DNA from: Lishizhenia sp.
GTDB taxonomy: Bacteria; Bacteroidota; Bacteroidia; Flavobacteriales_D; Crocinitomicaceae
Reading direction: 5' to 3'
Assembly (NCBI GenBank): GCA_007117355.1
Contig: SKGS01000250.1
Coordinates: 1-35,117, forward strand
Length of the DNA stretch: 35,117 bases
Translations under genes and position numbers: made by a program
Part shown: piece after piece, positions 16,744 to 24,370 of the stretch
Numbering within the stretch: the first letter of the stretch is position 1
Layout of the letters: the number at the start of each line of letters is the position of its first letter
Notes under the pieces: model-generated
Seen by the model: the letters and a program-made list of their open reading frames with translations, nothing else
What the model was told of the DNA's origin: nothing
Databases searched by the model: none

Positions 16744-16798
16744 TGGGTTGTTTGTTGTATTGCTTTACAGAAATCAATGCAAATAATTTCTAAAACAT

Positions 16799-16806
16799 TA
16801 CATTTG
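16799..16806 (+). promoter_or_regulatory. putative -7 promoter box for the Nif3-like gene
   Basis: TACATTTG matches TAnnTTTG and ends 19 bases before the ATG of the Nif3-like gene. No convincing -33 TTG is seen at the expected spacing. Confidence 0.4.
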
Positions 16807-16825
16807 CCATAAATCCAAAACAAAG

Positions 16826-17923
16826 ATGGCATCAATTTCAGAAATCACAAATTACCTTGAATCACTAGCTCCACTTTCAACTCAAGAATCTTATGATAAC
16901 TGTGGATTAATCGTTGGAGAACCAAATACAACAGTTAGTGGTGTTTTAATTTCTTTGGATTGCACTGAAGTTGTTGTTGAAGAAGCTATTTCTCTAGGAT
17001 GCAATTTAATAATTTCTCATCACCCAATTGTATTTAAAGGATTGAAACAATTGAATGGTAAAAATTACGTGGAAAGAACGGTCATAAAAGCGATTAAAAA
17101 TGATATTGCTTTGTATGCGATTCATACCAATTTAGACAATTATCAATATGGTGTAAATTTTGAAATAGGAAGTCGCCTCGGGTTAAAGAATTTAAAAGTT
17201 TTGGCACCAACAAAAAAGAAACTTTTAAAGTATGTTGTTTTTTGTCCTAGAGAATATGCACAACAAGTTTCCAAAGCCATGTTTGAGTCAGGAGCAGGAC
17301 AAATTGGTGATTACAGTGAATGTTCTTTTGAAACGGAAGGTACAGGTTATTTCAAACCAGAAGAAAAAGCAAATCCTTTTATTGGTGAGAAAAATAAAAG
17401 AGAGAAAGTTGAAGAAACGAAAATTGAAATGATTAGTCCGCTAGCAAATAAATCTGCTGTTATAACAGCTATGAAGGCAGCGCATCCTTATGAAGAAGTC
17501 GCCTACGATGTTTATTTGCTCGAAAATGAAAATCAATTTGAAGGAGCTGGTATGGTAGGGGAGTTAGAGGAATCAGTTGCAGCACCAGATTTTCTAAATT
17601 TTGTAAAAAAAGAATTCAATTGTGGAGTAATTAGACATACAGCAGTTGTTAAAGAAAAAATACAACGTGTTGCTTTTTGTGGAGGCTCAGGAAGTTTCTT
17701 AATACAATCGGCAAAAAGAAACAAAGCGGATATTTACCTTACTGGCGACTTAAAATACCATGAGTTTTTTGACGCAGAAGATCAAATTATTTTGGCTGAT
17801 ATTGGGCATTTTGAAAGCGAACAATTCACACCAAATTTAATATATGGTATTTTGAAGAAAAATTTTATTAACTTTGCGCTCTATTTGAGTAAAGTGAAAA
17901 CAAATCCGTTAAATTATTTATAA
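16826..17923 (+). CDS. Nif3-like dinuclear metal center hexameric protein
   Basis: A 365-residue protein of the Nif3/YqfO family, which forms a toroidal hexamer with a two-metal site per subunit; its biochemical role remains unsettled. Metal ligands are conserved: ISHHPIVFKG (His65, His66), IHTNLDN (His100, Asp104), and near the C-terminus GDLKYHEFFDA and ADIGHFESEQF (His328, Glu332). The central insertion (about residues 125-235, with HPYEEVAYDVYLLEN) is the PII/CutA-like domain seen in the longer YqfO type. Five bases separate it from the downstream zinc-ribbon gene, a pair that recurs in several bacterial phyla, which suggests a shared process. Confidence 0.94.
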   Translation: MASISEITNYLESLAPLSTQESYDNCGLIVGEPNTTVSGVLISLDCTEVVVEEAISLGCNLIISHHPIVFKGLKQLNGKNYVERTVIKAIKNDIALYAIHTNLDNYQYGVNFEIGSRLGLKNLKVLAPTKKKLLKYVVFCPREYAQQVSKAMFESGAGQIGDYSECSFETEGTGYFKPEEKANPFIGEKNKREKVEETKIEMISPLANKSAVITAMKAAHPYEEVAYDVYLLENENQFEGAGMVGELEESVAAPDFLNFVKKEFNCGVIRHTAVVKEKIQRVAFCGGSGSFLIQSAKRNKADIYLTGDLKYHEFFDAEDQIILADIGHFESEQFTPNLIYGILKKNFINFALYLSKVKTNPLNYL

Positions 17924-17928
17924 CACGT

Positions 17929-18681
17929 ATGGCGACAAAATCAAAAGCGAAAACCTCAACCGTTGCAGAAAAGCTAGATGCTTTGATTAATTTACAACGT
18001 ATTGATTCAGAAATCGATCGTTTATTAACTGTCCGTGGTGAGCTGCCACTAGAAGTGGAAGATTTAGAAGACGAATTACAAGGACTAGAGACAAGAATTG
18101 CCAACATCAATGCAGAACTTGAAGAAATTGAGACAGAAATTACTGAGCGTAAATTAGCTCAAAAAGAATCTCAAACTGCTATTATTAGCTATAAAGAAAA
18201 GCAGAAAAACGTTCGTAATAATCGTGAATATGAATCGCTTTCTAAAGAAATTGAGTTTCAAGAATTAGAAATTCAATTGCACGAGAAAAAATCTAAAGAA
18301 GCAGCTTATCGCGCCGAAAAGAAAAGAGAAGTTTTTGATGAAACGAAAGCGAAATACGAATTGCGCAAAGGTGATTTAGATGTTAAGCAAAAAGAACTTG
18401 AAGAAATAGTTGCTGAGACTCAGAAAGACGAAGACAAACTGCGTAAAGAGTCAGAAAAAGCTAAAAAAGCGATTGATGATCATTTGATGGTAGCGTACAA
18501 TCGTCTTCGTTCAAGTGCAAAAAATGGTCTTGCTGTTGTTCCTATTGATAGAGATTCTTGTGGAGGTTGCTTTAACAGAATTCCACCACAAAGACAGTTA
18601 GATATCATGCAGCGCAAAAAAATAATCGTTTGTGAACACTGCGGAAGAATATTAGTGCCAGCAGAAGAAACGGCAGAATAA
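17929..18681 (+). CDS. coiled-coil C4-type zinc ribbon protein
   Basis: A 250-residue cytoplasmic protein made of a long antiparallel coiled coil (about residues 15-195, heptads of Glu, Lys and Leu with GLETRIANINAELEEIE) and a C-terminal zinc ribbon. The four zinc ligands are Cys211 and Cys214 (SCGGCFNRIPPQRQ) and Cys235 and Cys238 (VCEHCGRIL). This is the widespread family of predicted nucleic-acid-binding zinc ribbon proteins (COG1579-like). The N-terminal TKSKAKTSTVAEK is basic and flexible. It is co-transcribed with the Nif3-like gene (five-base gap) and sits ahead of rplU-rpmA, so a connection with translation or RNA is plausible but not shown. Confidence 0.92.
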   Translation: MATKSKAKTSTVAEKLDALINLQRIDSEIDRLLTVRGELPLEVEDLEDELQGLETRIANINAELEEIETEITERKLAQKESQTAIISYKEKQKNVRNNREYESLSKEIEFQELEIQLHEKKSKEAAYRAEKKREVFDETKAKYELRKGDLDVKQKELEEIVAETQKDEDKLRKESEKAKKAIDDHLMVAYNRLRSSAKNGLAVVPIDRDSCGGCFNRIPPQRQLDIMQRKKIIVCEHCGRILVPAEETAE

Positions 18682-18731
18682 GCATTTTTTCAATAAAAAG
18701 ATTAAAAAAAGTGATTTTCAAAAATATTTAG

Positions 18732-18739
18732 TATTTTTG
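18732..18739 (+). promoter_or_regulatory. putative -7 promoter box for rplU-rpmA
   Basis: TATTTTTG followed by CAG matches TAnnTTTG, with a T-rich run (about 18714-18718) near where the -33 element is expected. It lies 36 bases before the rplU ATG and 50 bases after the zinc-ribbon stop, so rplU-rpmA probably has its own promoter. Confidence 0.5.
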
Positions 18740-18775
18740 CAGTCAAAAATTTAAGTATAATTTAAAATAAACGCT

Positions 18776-19087
18776 ATGTACGCAATTGTAGAGATAGCAG
18801 GGCAACAATTTAAAGTTCAAAAAGACCAACGTGTTTTTGTTCATCGTTTAGCTGCTGAAGAAGGTACAGATGTAACTTTCGACAGAGTTTTATTAACAGA
18901 CGATAACGGAAAAGTTAACGTAGGCGCCCCGGCTATAGATGGTGCAACAGTTTCTGCTAAAGTAGAACGTCACCTGAAAGGAGATAAAGTTATCGTTTTC
19001 AAAAAGAAAAGAAGAAAAGGATACAAAAAGAAAAATGGTCATCGTCAGTATTTAACAGAGTTGACTGTAACAGGTATAAACGGATAA
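18776..19087 (+). CDS. rplU: 50S ribosomal protein L21
   Basis: A 103-residue large-subunit ribosomal protein L21, which contacts 23S rRNA domain I and L20. The N-terminus [18 protein letters not shown] and the C-terminal [20 protein letters not shown] are diagnostic and strongly basic. Length is typical. It is followed 39 bases later by rpmA, the usual L21-L27 order. A promoter box at 18732-18739 and a terminator after rpmA bracket the pair as a transcription unit. Confidence 0.98.
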   Translation: MYAIVEIAGQQFKVQKDQRVFVHRLAAEEGTDVTFDRVLLTDDNGKVNVGAPAIDGATVSAKVERHLKGDKVIVFKKKRRKGYKKKNGHRQYLTELTVTGING

Positions 19088-19126
19088 TTCAGAACCAATT
19101 TTAAAAGGTTCATAAATTAAAGAGAT

Positions 19127-19396
19127 ATGGCACATAAAAAAGGAGTCGGTAGTTCGAAAAACGGTAGAGAATCAGAAAGTAAACGCTTAGGTGTAAAGAT
19201 TTTTGGTGGGCAACCAGCAATCGCAGGAAACATAATCGTGCGTCAAAGAGGTACAAAACACCATCCGGGTGAAAATGTAGGAATTGGTAAAGATCATACA
19301 TTATTTGCTTTGACTGACGGAATGGTTGAATTTAGAAAGAAGAAAAATAATCGTTCTTTCGTTTCAGTTGTTCCTTTCGAGAAAACAGAAGCATAA
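19127..19396 (+). CDS. rpmA: 50S ribosomal protein L27
   Basis: An 89-residue ribosomal protein L27, whose N-terminus reaches the peptidyl-transferase centre. The start [20 protein letters not shown] is the mature-type N-terminus without the cleavable extension found in Firmicutes, followed by [20 protein letters not shown] and the [20 protein letters not shown] core. It ends in [21 protein letters not shown]. The gene is followed within 22 bases by a strong intrinsic terminator. Confidence 0.98.
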   Translation: MAHKKGVGSSKNGRESESKRLGVKIFGGQPAIAGNIIVRQRGTKHHPGENVGIGKDHTLFALTDGMVEFRKKKNNRSFVSVVPFEKTEA

Positions 19397-19417
19397 AAAA
19401 GACTTATAATAGTTAGT

Positions 19418-19453
19418 AAAGACTCATCATTTTTGGTGGGTCTTTTTTTTTAG
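19418..19453 (+). terminator. intrinsic terminator after rpmA
   Basis: An 11-pair stem (19418-19428 with 19435-19445, including two G-T pairs), a six-base loop of mainly T, and a run of T through 19451. It ends the rplU-rpmA transcript. This is the clearest Rho-independent terminator in the window. Its loop and right arm overlap a candidate -33 element of the next gene. Confidence 0.88.
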
Positions 19454-19456
19454 TTT

Positions 19457-19464
19457 TATTTTTG
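19457..19464 (+). promoter_or_regulatory. promoter for the lipocalin-like lipoprotein gene
   Basis: TATTTTTG at 19457-19464 matches the -7 consensus. A TTTG at 19432-19435 lies 21 bases upstream, the ideal distance for a Bacteroidota -33 element. The -33 element falls inside the loop and right arm of the rpmA terminator, so the terminator and the promoter share DNA. The predicted leader to the ATG at 19501 is about 30 bases. Confidence 0.55.
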
Positions 19465-19500
19465 GAGCTATTTGTGATGTTTTCACTGAATTGAGAAAAT

Positions 19501-19893
19501 ATGAAATTAACAAGCTACACAATATTTTTTCTTTTTTCATTAGCTCTAAATGCATGTGGAAATAAAAAAGAAATAAATGAATTTAATTCCATTGTAAAGT
19601 CAGGTATTTGGAATGTAACCGAATTATCAGTTAATAATGAGAACGAATTAAATGAATCCATTATTCAATTTGATTTTAAAGAAAATCAAAAACTGCTAAT
19701 ACTTACTTCAGCAAATATACATGAAGCAAATTGGGTTTACGGTGATATTTTTCTAGGACTTCATTTCTCAAATTTTCCCACTCAACTTAATTATTTTCAC
19801 GGTAAATATGTTATTGATAAACTATCCAATGATGAAATTGTAGCAAGAAAAGAAGAGCAAGGAGATGTTACCAAGATGACGTTAAAGAAATGA
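19501..19893 (+). CDS. lipocalin-like lipoprotein of unknown function
   Basis: A 130-residue lipoprotein. The signal is MKLTSYTIFFLFSLALNAC with a lipobox LNAC and the Cys at residue 19, followed by GNKKE. The mature part is all-beta with SGIWNVTELSVNNEN and IIQFDFKENQKLLIL, the opening strand and turn typical of lipocalin-like domain proteins of Bacteroidota (a W near the first strand). The closing strand GKYVIDKLSNDEIVARK is also compatible. No ligand can be named. The gene has its own promoter, directly after the rpmA terminator, and nothing adjacent on the same strand within 150 bases downstream, so it is probably monocistronic. Confidence 0.75.
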   Translation: MKLTSYTIFFLFSLALNACGNKKEINEFNSIVKSGIWNVTELSVNNENELNESIIQFDFKENQKLLILTSANIHEANWVYGDIFLGLHFSNFPTQLNYFHGKYVIDKLSNDEIVARKEEQGDVTKMTLKK

Positions 19894-20046
19894 AGTTAAT
19901 CTTTATTTTATTAGGTCTCCTCAAGGTATTTAAATAGCCTGAATTCTAATTTATCTAAATCACATCGGTTTACTACGTGTTACTAAAGTCACTTTATAAA
20001 TTGAATAATTGAAGTATTATTGCATTTTGATTAACTATAAGAAAAA

Positions 20047-20244
20047 ATGGCGGTACTTAGAAAATACAAAATTACCTTTATTGGATTCATATTTGGTGCT
20101 GTTCTTGGTTATGCTTATTGGAATTATATTGGTTGTATGAGTGGTTCTTGCAGTATTACGTCTTCTCCTATTAACTCAACGATTTATGGTAGTTTTATGG
20201 GAGCAATATTTGCAAACATTTTTCAAAAGGATGAAAAAAAATAG
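20047..20244 (+). CDS. DUF6132-like small membrane protein
   Basis: A 65-residue protein with two membrane segments (about residues 9-28 and 43-59). Between them lies GCMSGSCSITSSPINSTIYG, with a Cys30-x4-Cys35 pair. The pattern of a two-helix protein whose loop reads IGCxSGxCxITSxP is what I recall for DUF6132, common in Bacteroidota. The cysteine pair is probably periplasmic. It precedes the YeiH-type transporter by 59 bases; the family is often near sulfur or redox genes. The function is unknown. Confidence 0.72.
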   Translation: MAVLRKYKITFIGFIFGAVLGYAYWNYIGCMSGSCSITSSPINSTIYGSFMGAIFANIFQKDEKK

Positions 20245-20303
20245 TGTGATAAGGCAAGCTCTTAGGAACAGATAAAAATATAAAAACAAAGAATATTTGA
20301 GAA

Positions 20304-21278
20304 ATGAAACAGTGGATTAGAGCGAATTACAAAGGATTACTTTTGTCTGTTCTTATAGGTGTTTCAGCACATTTTATTGGAAGATTTTCTACCATAAACG
20401 GAGTCATGCTTGGACTTTTGACAGGCATCGTTTTAGGAAATATAATTCCTTTTTCTGGTAGCTTTAACAATGGTATATCGTTTAGTAGTTCAAAATTATT
20501 AGAGTTTTCCATTGTACTTATGGCTTTCAGTATTAATTTTAATGATGTTGTTGCGCTAGGTTGGCAAAATTTTATTTTGGTTGTAGTTATGATAATCAGC
20601 GTCTTGCTTATCACGCTTTTTCTTGCTAAAAAAATGAACTGTCCTGAATCAACTGGAACTTTAGTAGGATTTGGAACAGCAATTTGCGGCTCTTCTGCCA
20701 TTGCAGCAATTGCCCCAGGAGTTGCCAAAAACAAAGGAGATATTGGCATTGCTTTAGCAGTAGTGAACCTCATGGGTAGTATTGGAATGGTGGCATTACC
20801 TTATGTGCTAAAATTCATTGATTTATCTGAAACAGACGCTGGAGTGGTGATTGGTGCAACTTTACACTCCGTTGGAAATGTTGCAGGGGCAGGGTATGGA
20901 ATGGAAAAGTACATTGGAGACACTGCCATTACAATTAAACTTGCTAGGGTTGCAATGCTTTCGCCTGCGGTAATCCTTTTTACTTATCTTGTAAATAAAA
21001 AAGAGGCCAAATCTTGGAAAGAGCATTTTAAACTACCGCTTTATTTATGGCTTTTTATTGCTGTGACAGTTTTTTCAAGTTTGATTAGTTTGCCGAGCAT
21101 CGTCTTAGGTGGAATTAGTGAAATGGGGAAGTTAATATTAACAATTGCTATGGTTGCAATAGGTTTAAAAGTCAGCTTTAAAAAGTTGTTTTTCTCTGGT
21201 AGAAAAGCCATGGGTTTCGGTGCAGTAGTCTTCATAGTACAGATCGCTATTGTAAGTTTGTTGTTATTTCTGTTTTAG
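20304..21278 (+). CDS. YeiH-type putative sulfate exporter
   Basis: A 324-residue polytopic membrane protein of the UPF0324/YeiH family (Pfam Cons_hypoth698). About nine or ten hydrophobic segments are visible. The hallmark GTAICGSSAIAAIAPGV lies at about residues 127-143 and VVIGATLHSVGNVAGAGYGM at about 179-198. In many genomes such proteins are called putative sulfate exporters, and in others they are linked to taurine or cysteate breakdown, but the substrate here is not proven. The small DUF6132-like gene precedes it, so both may form one transcript. Confidence 0.9.
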   Translation: MKQWIRANYKGLLLSVLIGVSAHFIGRFSTINGVMLGLLTGIVLGNIIPFSGSFNNGISFSSSKLLEFSIVLMAFSINFNDVVALGWQNFILVVVMIISVLLITLFLAKKMNCPESTGTLVGFGTAICGSSAIAAIAPGVAKNKGDIGIALAVVNLMGSIGMVALPYVLKFIDLSETDAGVVIGATLHSVGNVAGAGYGMEKYIGDTAITIKLARVAMLSPAVILFTYLVNKKEAKSWKEHFKLPLYLWLFIAVTVFSSLISLPSIVLGGISEMGKLILTIAMVAIGLKVSFKKLFFSGRKAMGFGAVVFIVQIAIVSLLLFLF

Positions 21279-21528
21279 GCAAAAAATTACGTGGTTTTTA
21301 GCTAAATTATATTTGACGTTTCTATCAAAATTAGAAATAAAATTTTCTAGATATGATAAAAATTTGACTTGTGTCCAATAATCCGTAATGCTAGAAATTT
21401 AGTCAAAAAGTTGTACCTTTATCTAAGGGTTTGACAAAAATCAGCACTTAAATAACCGAAATACGGGATGTGACATCTCAATATTCTGTTTTTTTGTGCT
21501 TCATTTTCAAATAATTTTTTCCCAAAAA

Positions 21529-22392
21529 ATGATTAGAACCACAATAAATACCCATAAGATGAATTTACTGATGATTTTATTTCTGTTGTTTGCATGCAAT
21601 AAAGAAGAGATAAATGAAGTAAATAATTATCCTGCTTTACAAACTACGAAAAACATAAGTTATAATGGGGTTTCAGTAGATCTTCTGATTGACAAACCAG
21701 AAGGTGAAGAATTTGATGTGTTAATGATTTTTCATGGAACAGTTGGATACGATAGTTTAATAATGGAAGCGGCTAACAACGCAATGAATCGTTTTAAAAA
21801 TATTTTAGATAGAAAAGACATGATCTTGGTAAGCGTTGCTTATCCTCAAGAGGAGGTGCTTTTTGGTGATGGAATTAAAGAATGTGAAGCAGCGCTGCTT
21901 TGGCTTAAACATAATGCAGGAGTTGATTTAAATATTGAGATCAATAAAATATTTCTTGCAGGACATTCCCAAGGTGGTTACATGGTTACGCGATTAAATA
22001 CTATGCACGAAACAGATGGAGTAATTGCAAACGCTCCTGGACCGCTGAATTTAGTTTTTCGGTGTGAACTTGAGGAAAATGGTCAAATACCACCGGGACT
22101 GGTTTGCGATTTACTTGATGATGAATATGGTCCTCCATCTGTAAACCCTAATCCTTATTTCGAAAGGTCATTATTGAATTATACCAGCAACTATAAGTCA
22201 AAAATCTTATTTGTTCAAGGGCTTGAAGATTCACCCATCCAAATGTATTCTTGGCCAACTTTCAAAGAAAGTCTTTTGGACTGTGATAGTTGTGAAGATA
22301 TTCAGTTTCTTGAATTAGAAGGATTTGGTCATAACGCCCTGTTTAATAATTCACAAGCAAAAAATGAGTTTAATGCTTTTATATCGAATTGA
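21529..22392 (+). CDS. alpha/beta-hydrolase lipoprotein
   Basis: A 287-residue lipoprotein of the alpha/beta-hydrolase fold. The signal is MIRTTINTHKMNLLMILFLL with a lipobox LFAC, the Cys being followed by NKEE. The nucleophile elbow is LAGHSQGGYMV with the catalytic Ser in GHSQG. The oxyanion-side motif LMIFHGTVGYDS comes first, and the acid and His are probably in QGLEDSPI and LEGFGHNAL. Likely an esterase, peptidase or feruloyl-esterase-like enzyme tethered to the outer membrane; the substrate is unknown. The start at 21529 gives a charged n-region; a further ATG at 21559 (MNLLMILFLLFAC) would lack basic residues, and a GTG at 21496 would add an odd 11 residues. Four extra Cys in CELEENG, GLVCDL and DCDSCED may form disulfides. 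Confidence 0.82.
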   Translation: MIRTTINTHKMNLLMILFLLFACNKEEINEVNNYPALQTTKNISYNGVSVDLLIDKPEGEEFDVLMIFHGTVGYDSLIMEAANNAMNRFKNILDRKDMILVSVAYPQEEVLFGDGIKECEAALLWLKHNAGVDLNIEINKIFLAGHSQGGYMVTRLNTMHETDGVIANAPGPLNLVFRCELEENGQIPPGLVCDLLDDEYGPPSVNPNPYFERSLLNYTSNYKSKILFVQGLEDSPIQMYSWPTFKESLLDCDSCEDIQFLELEGFGHNALFNNSQAKNEFNAFISN

Positions 22393-22484
22393 TTTTAAGT
22401 AAAGTCCATATAATTTAATCGTTTCAATTAGGTTAATTATTCAACACGGCACAGATTAATACCTATCTTAGAAATATAATTCTA

Positions 22485-22492
22485 TATCTTTG
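22485..22492 (+). promoter_or_regulatory. putative -7 promoter box immediately before lpxK
   Basis: TATCTTTG is an exact TAnnTTTG match, the same eight bases as before uvrB, and again ends four bases before the start codon (GTG at 22497). A leaderless or near-leaderless transcript is predicted for the whole six-gene unit. No clear -33 TTG is seen. Confidence 0.5.
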
Positions 22493-22496
22493 GTCA

Positions 22497-23549
22497 GTGG
22501 AAAAAATTAGAAAATATTTACTTCCTTTTGGGTGGTTATATGGTGCTATAATGCAACTGCGTAACCTCCTATTTGATAATCAAATTCTCAAATCTTCTAA
22601 AATAAATATTCCCATCGTTTCTGTAGGAAACCTTTCTGTTGGTGGCACAGGTAAAACACCACATGTCGAATGGATTGTTGAACATTTAAGAGCGACTAAA
22701 AAAGTTGCAATCCTTTTGAGAGGATATGGAAGACAAACAAAAGGGTATTTACTCGTTAGCAAACATTGTTCATCGGAGACAGTTGGAGATGAGGCGCTTC
22801 AGTATAAAAAAAAGTTTGGAAACGCTGAAGGGGACAACAAAGCAAATGCTGTTGCAGTTGCTGTTTGTGAAAAAAGAGTAGAGGGAGCTAAAAAATTATT
22901 AGAGCAATTTCCTGATTTAGAAGTCATTGTTTTGGATGATGCATTTCAACACCGAAAGATTAAAAGAGACATAAACATATTACTTATCGATACCAATCAA
23001 CCTTATTGGGAAGACAACATGTTGCCTGCTGGAAACCTTCGCGAATTTCCTAACGGTAGAAACCGAGCTGATGTAATTCTTTTTACCAAAGTTTCCAATG
23101 AATTACTAGAAGATTCAGAGAAAAAAAAATATTTTATCCAAAAAGTCAGAACAAGAAAAGAACTACTAATAGGGTTTACGTCCATTAAATACGGTCAAAT
23201 AATCGGGTTTGATACATCTGATTTTCCACTACCTGACAAAATACTACTCGTAACAGGAATTGCAAATGCAGAACCTTTTCGTAAACATGTTGAATCCTTT
23301 GCATCTGTTCATCATTTAGCTTTCCCAGACCATTACGATTATACAACTCGGGATATGCTCGAAATTCATGAATTATTTGATACTTTTGCAGAGGAAAATA
23401 AAGTGATTTTAACAACTGAAAAGGATTTTATGCGATTGTCTAACCCTTCTATTTTGAAGGAAACAAGAAATTATCCTTGGTTTTATCAGAAAATCACCAT
23501 TGAAATGGATTGTGAACAAAGATTTATAGAAAAATTAAACGAATTATGA
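22497..23549 (+). CDS. lpxK: tetraacyldisaccharide 4'-kinase
   Basis: A 350-residue enzyme that phosphorylates the 4'-position of the lipid A disaccharide, the sixth step of the Raetz pathway, at the inner membrane. The N-terminal LLPFGWLYGAIMQLRNLLF is a membrane-associating helix. The P-loop is VGNLSVGGTGKTPH (residues 43-56), and the second signature is VIVLDDAFQHRKIKRDINIL with Asp-Asp-x-Phe-Gln-His. LPAGNLREFPNGRNRADVIL is also conserved. The start is GTG at 22497, and a promoter box four bases upstream leaves no room for an earlier start. It overlaps the following purine-nucleoside phosphorylase gene by four bases (ATGA) and heads a unit that ends with lpxH. Confidence 0.95.
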   Translation: MEKIRKYLLPFGWLYGAIMQLRNLLFDNQILKSSKINIPIVSVGNLSVGGTGKTPHVEWIVEHLRATKKVAILLRGYGRQTKGYLLVSKHCSSETVGDEALQYKKKFGNAEGDNKANAVAVAVCEKRVEGAKKLLEQFPDLEVIVLDDAFQHRKIKRDINILLIDTNQPYWEDNMLPAGNLREFPNGRNRADVILFTKVSNELLEDSEKKKYFIQKVRTRKELLIGFTSIKYGQIIGFDTSDFPLPDKILLVTGIANAEPFRKHVESFASVHHLAFPDHYDYTTRDMLEIHELFDTFAEENKVILTTEKDFMRLSNPSILKETRNYPWFYQKITIEMDCEQRFIEKLNEL

Positions 23550-24358
23550 TACAAGAAATGAAAGAAGCGGTTGACTTTTTGAAGTCTCAAACTTCAGTTG
23601 AACCGCAAATAGGAATTATTTTGGGAACTGGATTAGGTGGTTTGGTTTCTGAAATTGAGGTGATAGATCAAGTGCCTTACGACAAAATACCTAATTTTCC
23701 AGTTTCAACAGTTGAAAGTCATAGCGGAAAATTGATTTTTGGTAAATTAGGTGGCAAGTCTGTTGTTGCCATGCAAGGTCGTTTTCATTATTACGAAGGT
23801 TATAATTTACAGCAAGTTACCTTTCCTGTTCGCGTGATGAAGCTACTTGGGATTGAACGATTAATAGTCTCAAATGCCTCTGGAGGTGTAAATCCAGACT
23901 TTGAAGTTGGAGAAATAATGGTACTAAACGACCACATTAATTTATTCCCAGGAAATCCGCTTATTGGAAAAAACTTTGACGAATTTGGTCCACGTTTTCC
24001 AGACATGAGTGATGTATATGACGAACAAATGATTGATTTAGCTGATAAAATCGCATCAGAAAATAATATTAAAATTTCAAAAGGTGTTTATTTGGGCTTG
24101 ACTGGTCCAACTTTAGAAACACCTGCGGAATACAAAATGGTTAGAGTGCTTGGTGCTGATGCTGTTGGAATGTCAACTGTTCCTGAAATTATTGTTGCAC
24201 GCCACATGGAAATACCATGTTTTGCAATTTCTATCATTACAGATTTAGGTGTTCCTGGAAAAATTAAAAAAGTTAGTGTACAAGATGTTATCGAAGTAGC
24301 AAGTCGCCAAGAACCAAAAATGACTAAAATTATTAAAGAATTAGTTGCACGTATCTAA
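23546..24358 (+). CDS. purine-nucleoside phosphorylase
   Basis: A 270-residue trimeric-type (PNP/MTAP family) purine-nucleoside phosphorylase, splitting inosine and guanosine to base and ribose-1-phosphate in purine salvage. Motifs: GIILGTGLGGLVSEIE (phosphate-binding loop), MQGRFHYYEGY, LIVSNASGGVNPDFEVGEIM, GLTGPTLETPAEYKMVRVLG and GADAVGMSTVPEIIVARHM. The length fits the roughly 270-residue trimeric class rather than the shorter hexameric DeoD. It starts four bases inside lpxK, so translation is coupled. The link between purine salvage and lipid A is not obvious. Confidence 0.95.
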   Translation: MIQEMKEAVDFLKSQTSVEPQIGIILGTGLGGLVSEIEVIDQVPYDKIPNFPVSTVESHSGKLIFGKLGGKSVVAMQGRFHYYEGYNLQQVTFPVRVMKLLGIERLIVSNASGGVNPDFEVGEIMVLNDHINLFPGNPLIGKNFDEFGPRFPDMSDVYDEQMIDLADKIASENNIKISKGVYLGLTGPTLETPAEYKMVRVLGADAVGMSTVPEIIVARHMEIPCFAISIITDLGVPGKIKKVSVQDVIEVASRQEPKMTKIIKELVARI

Positions 24359-24370
24359 TCTACTGTAAGA

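Noticed and set aside
21279-21300. Imperfect repeat after the YeiH gene as a terminator
   Set aside because: TTTAGGCAAAAA and TTTTTAGCTAAA pair with two mismatches and are not followed by a T run.
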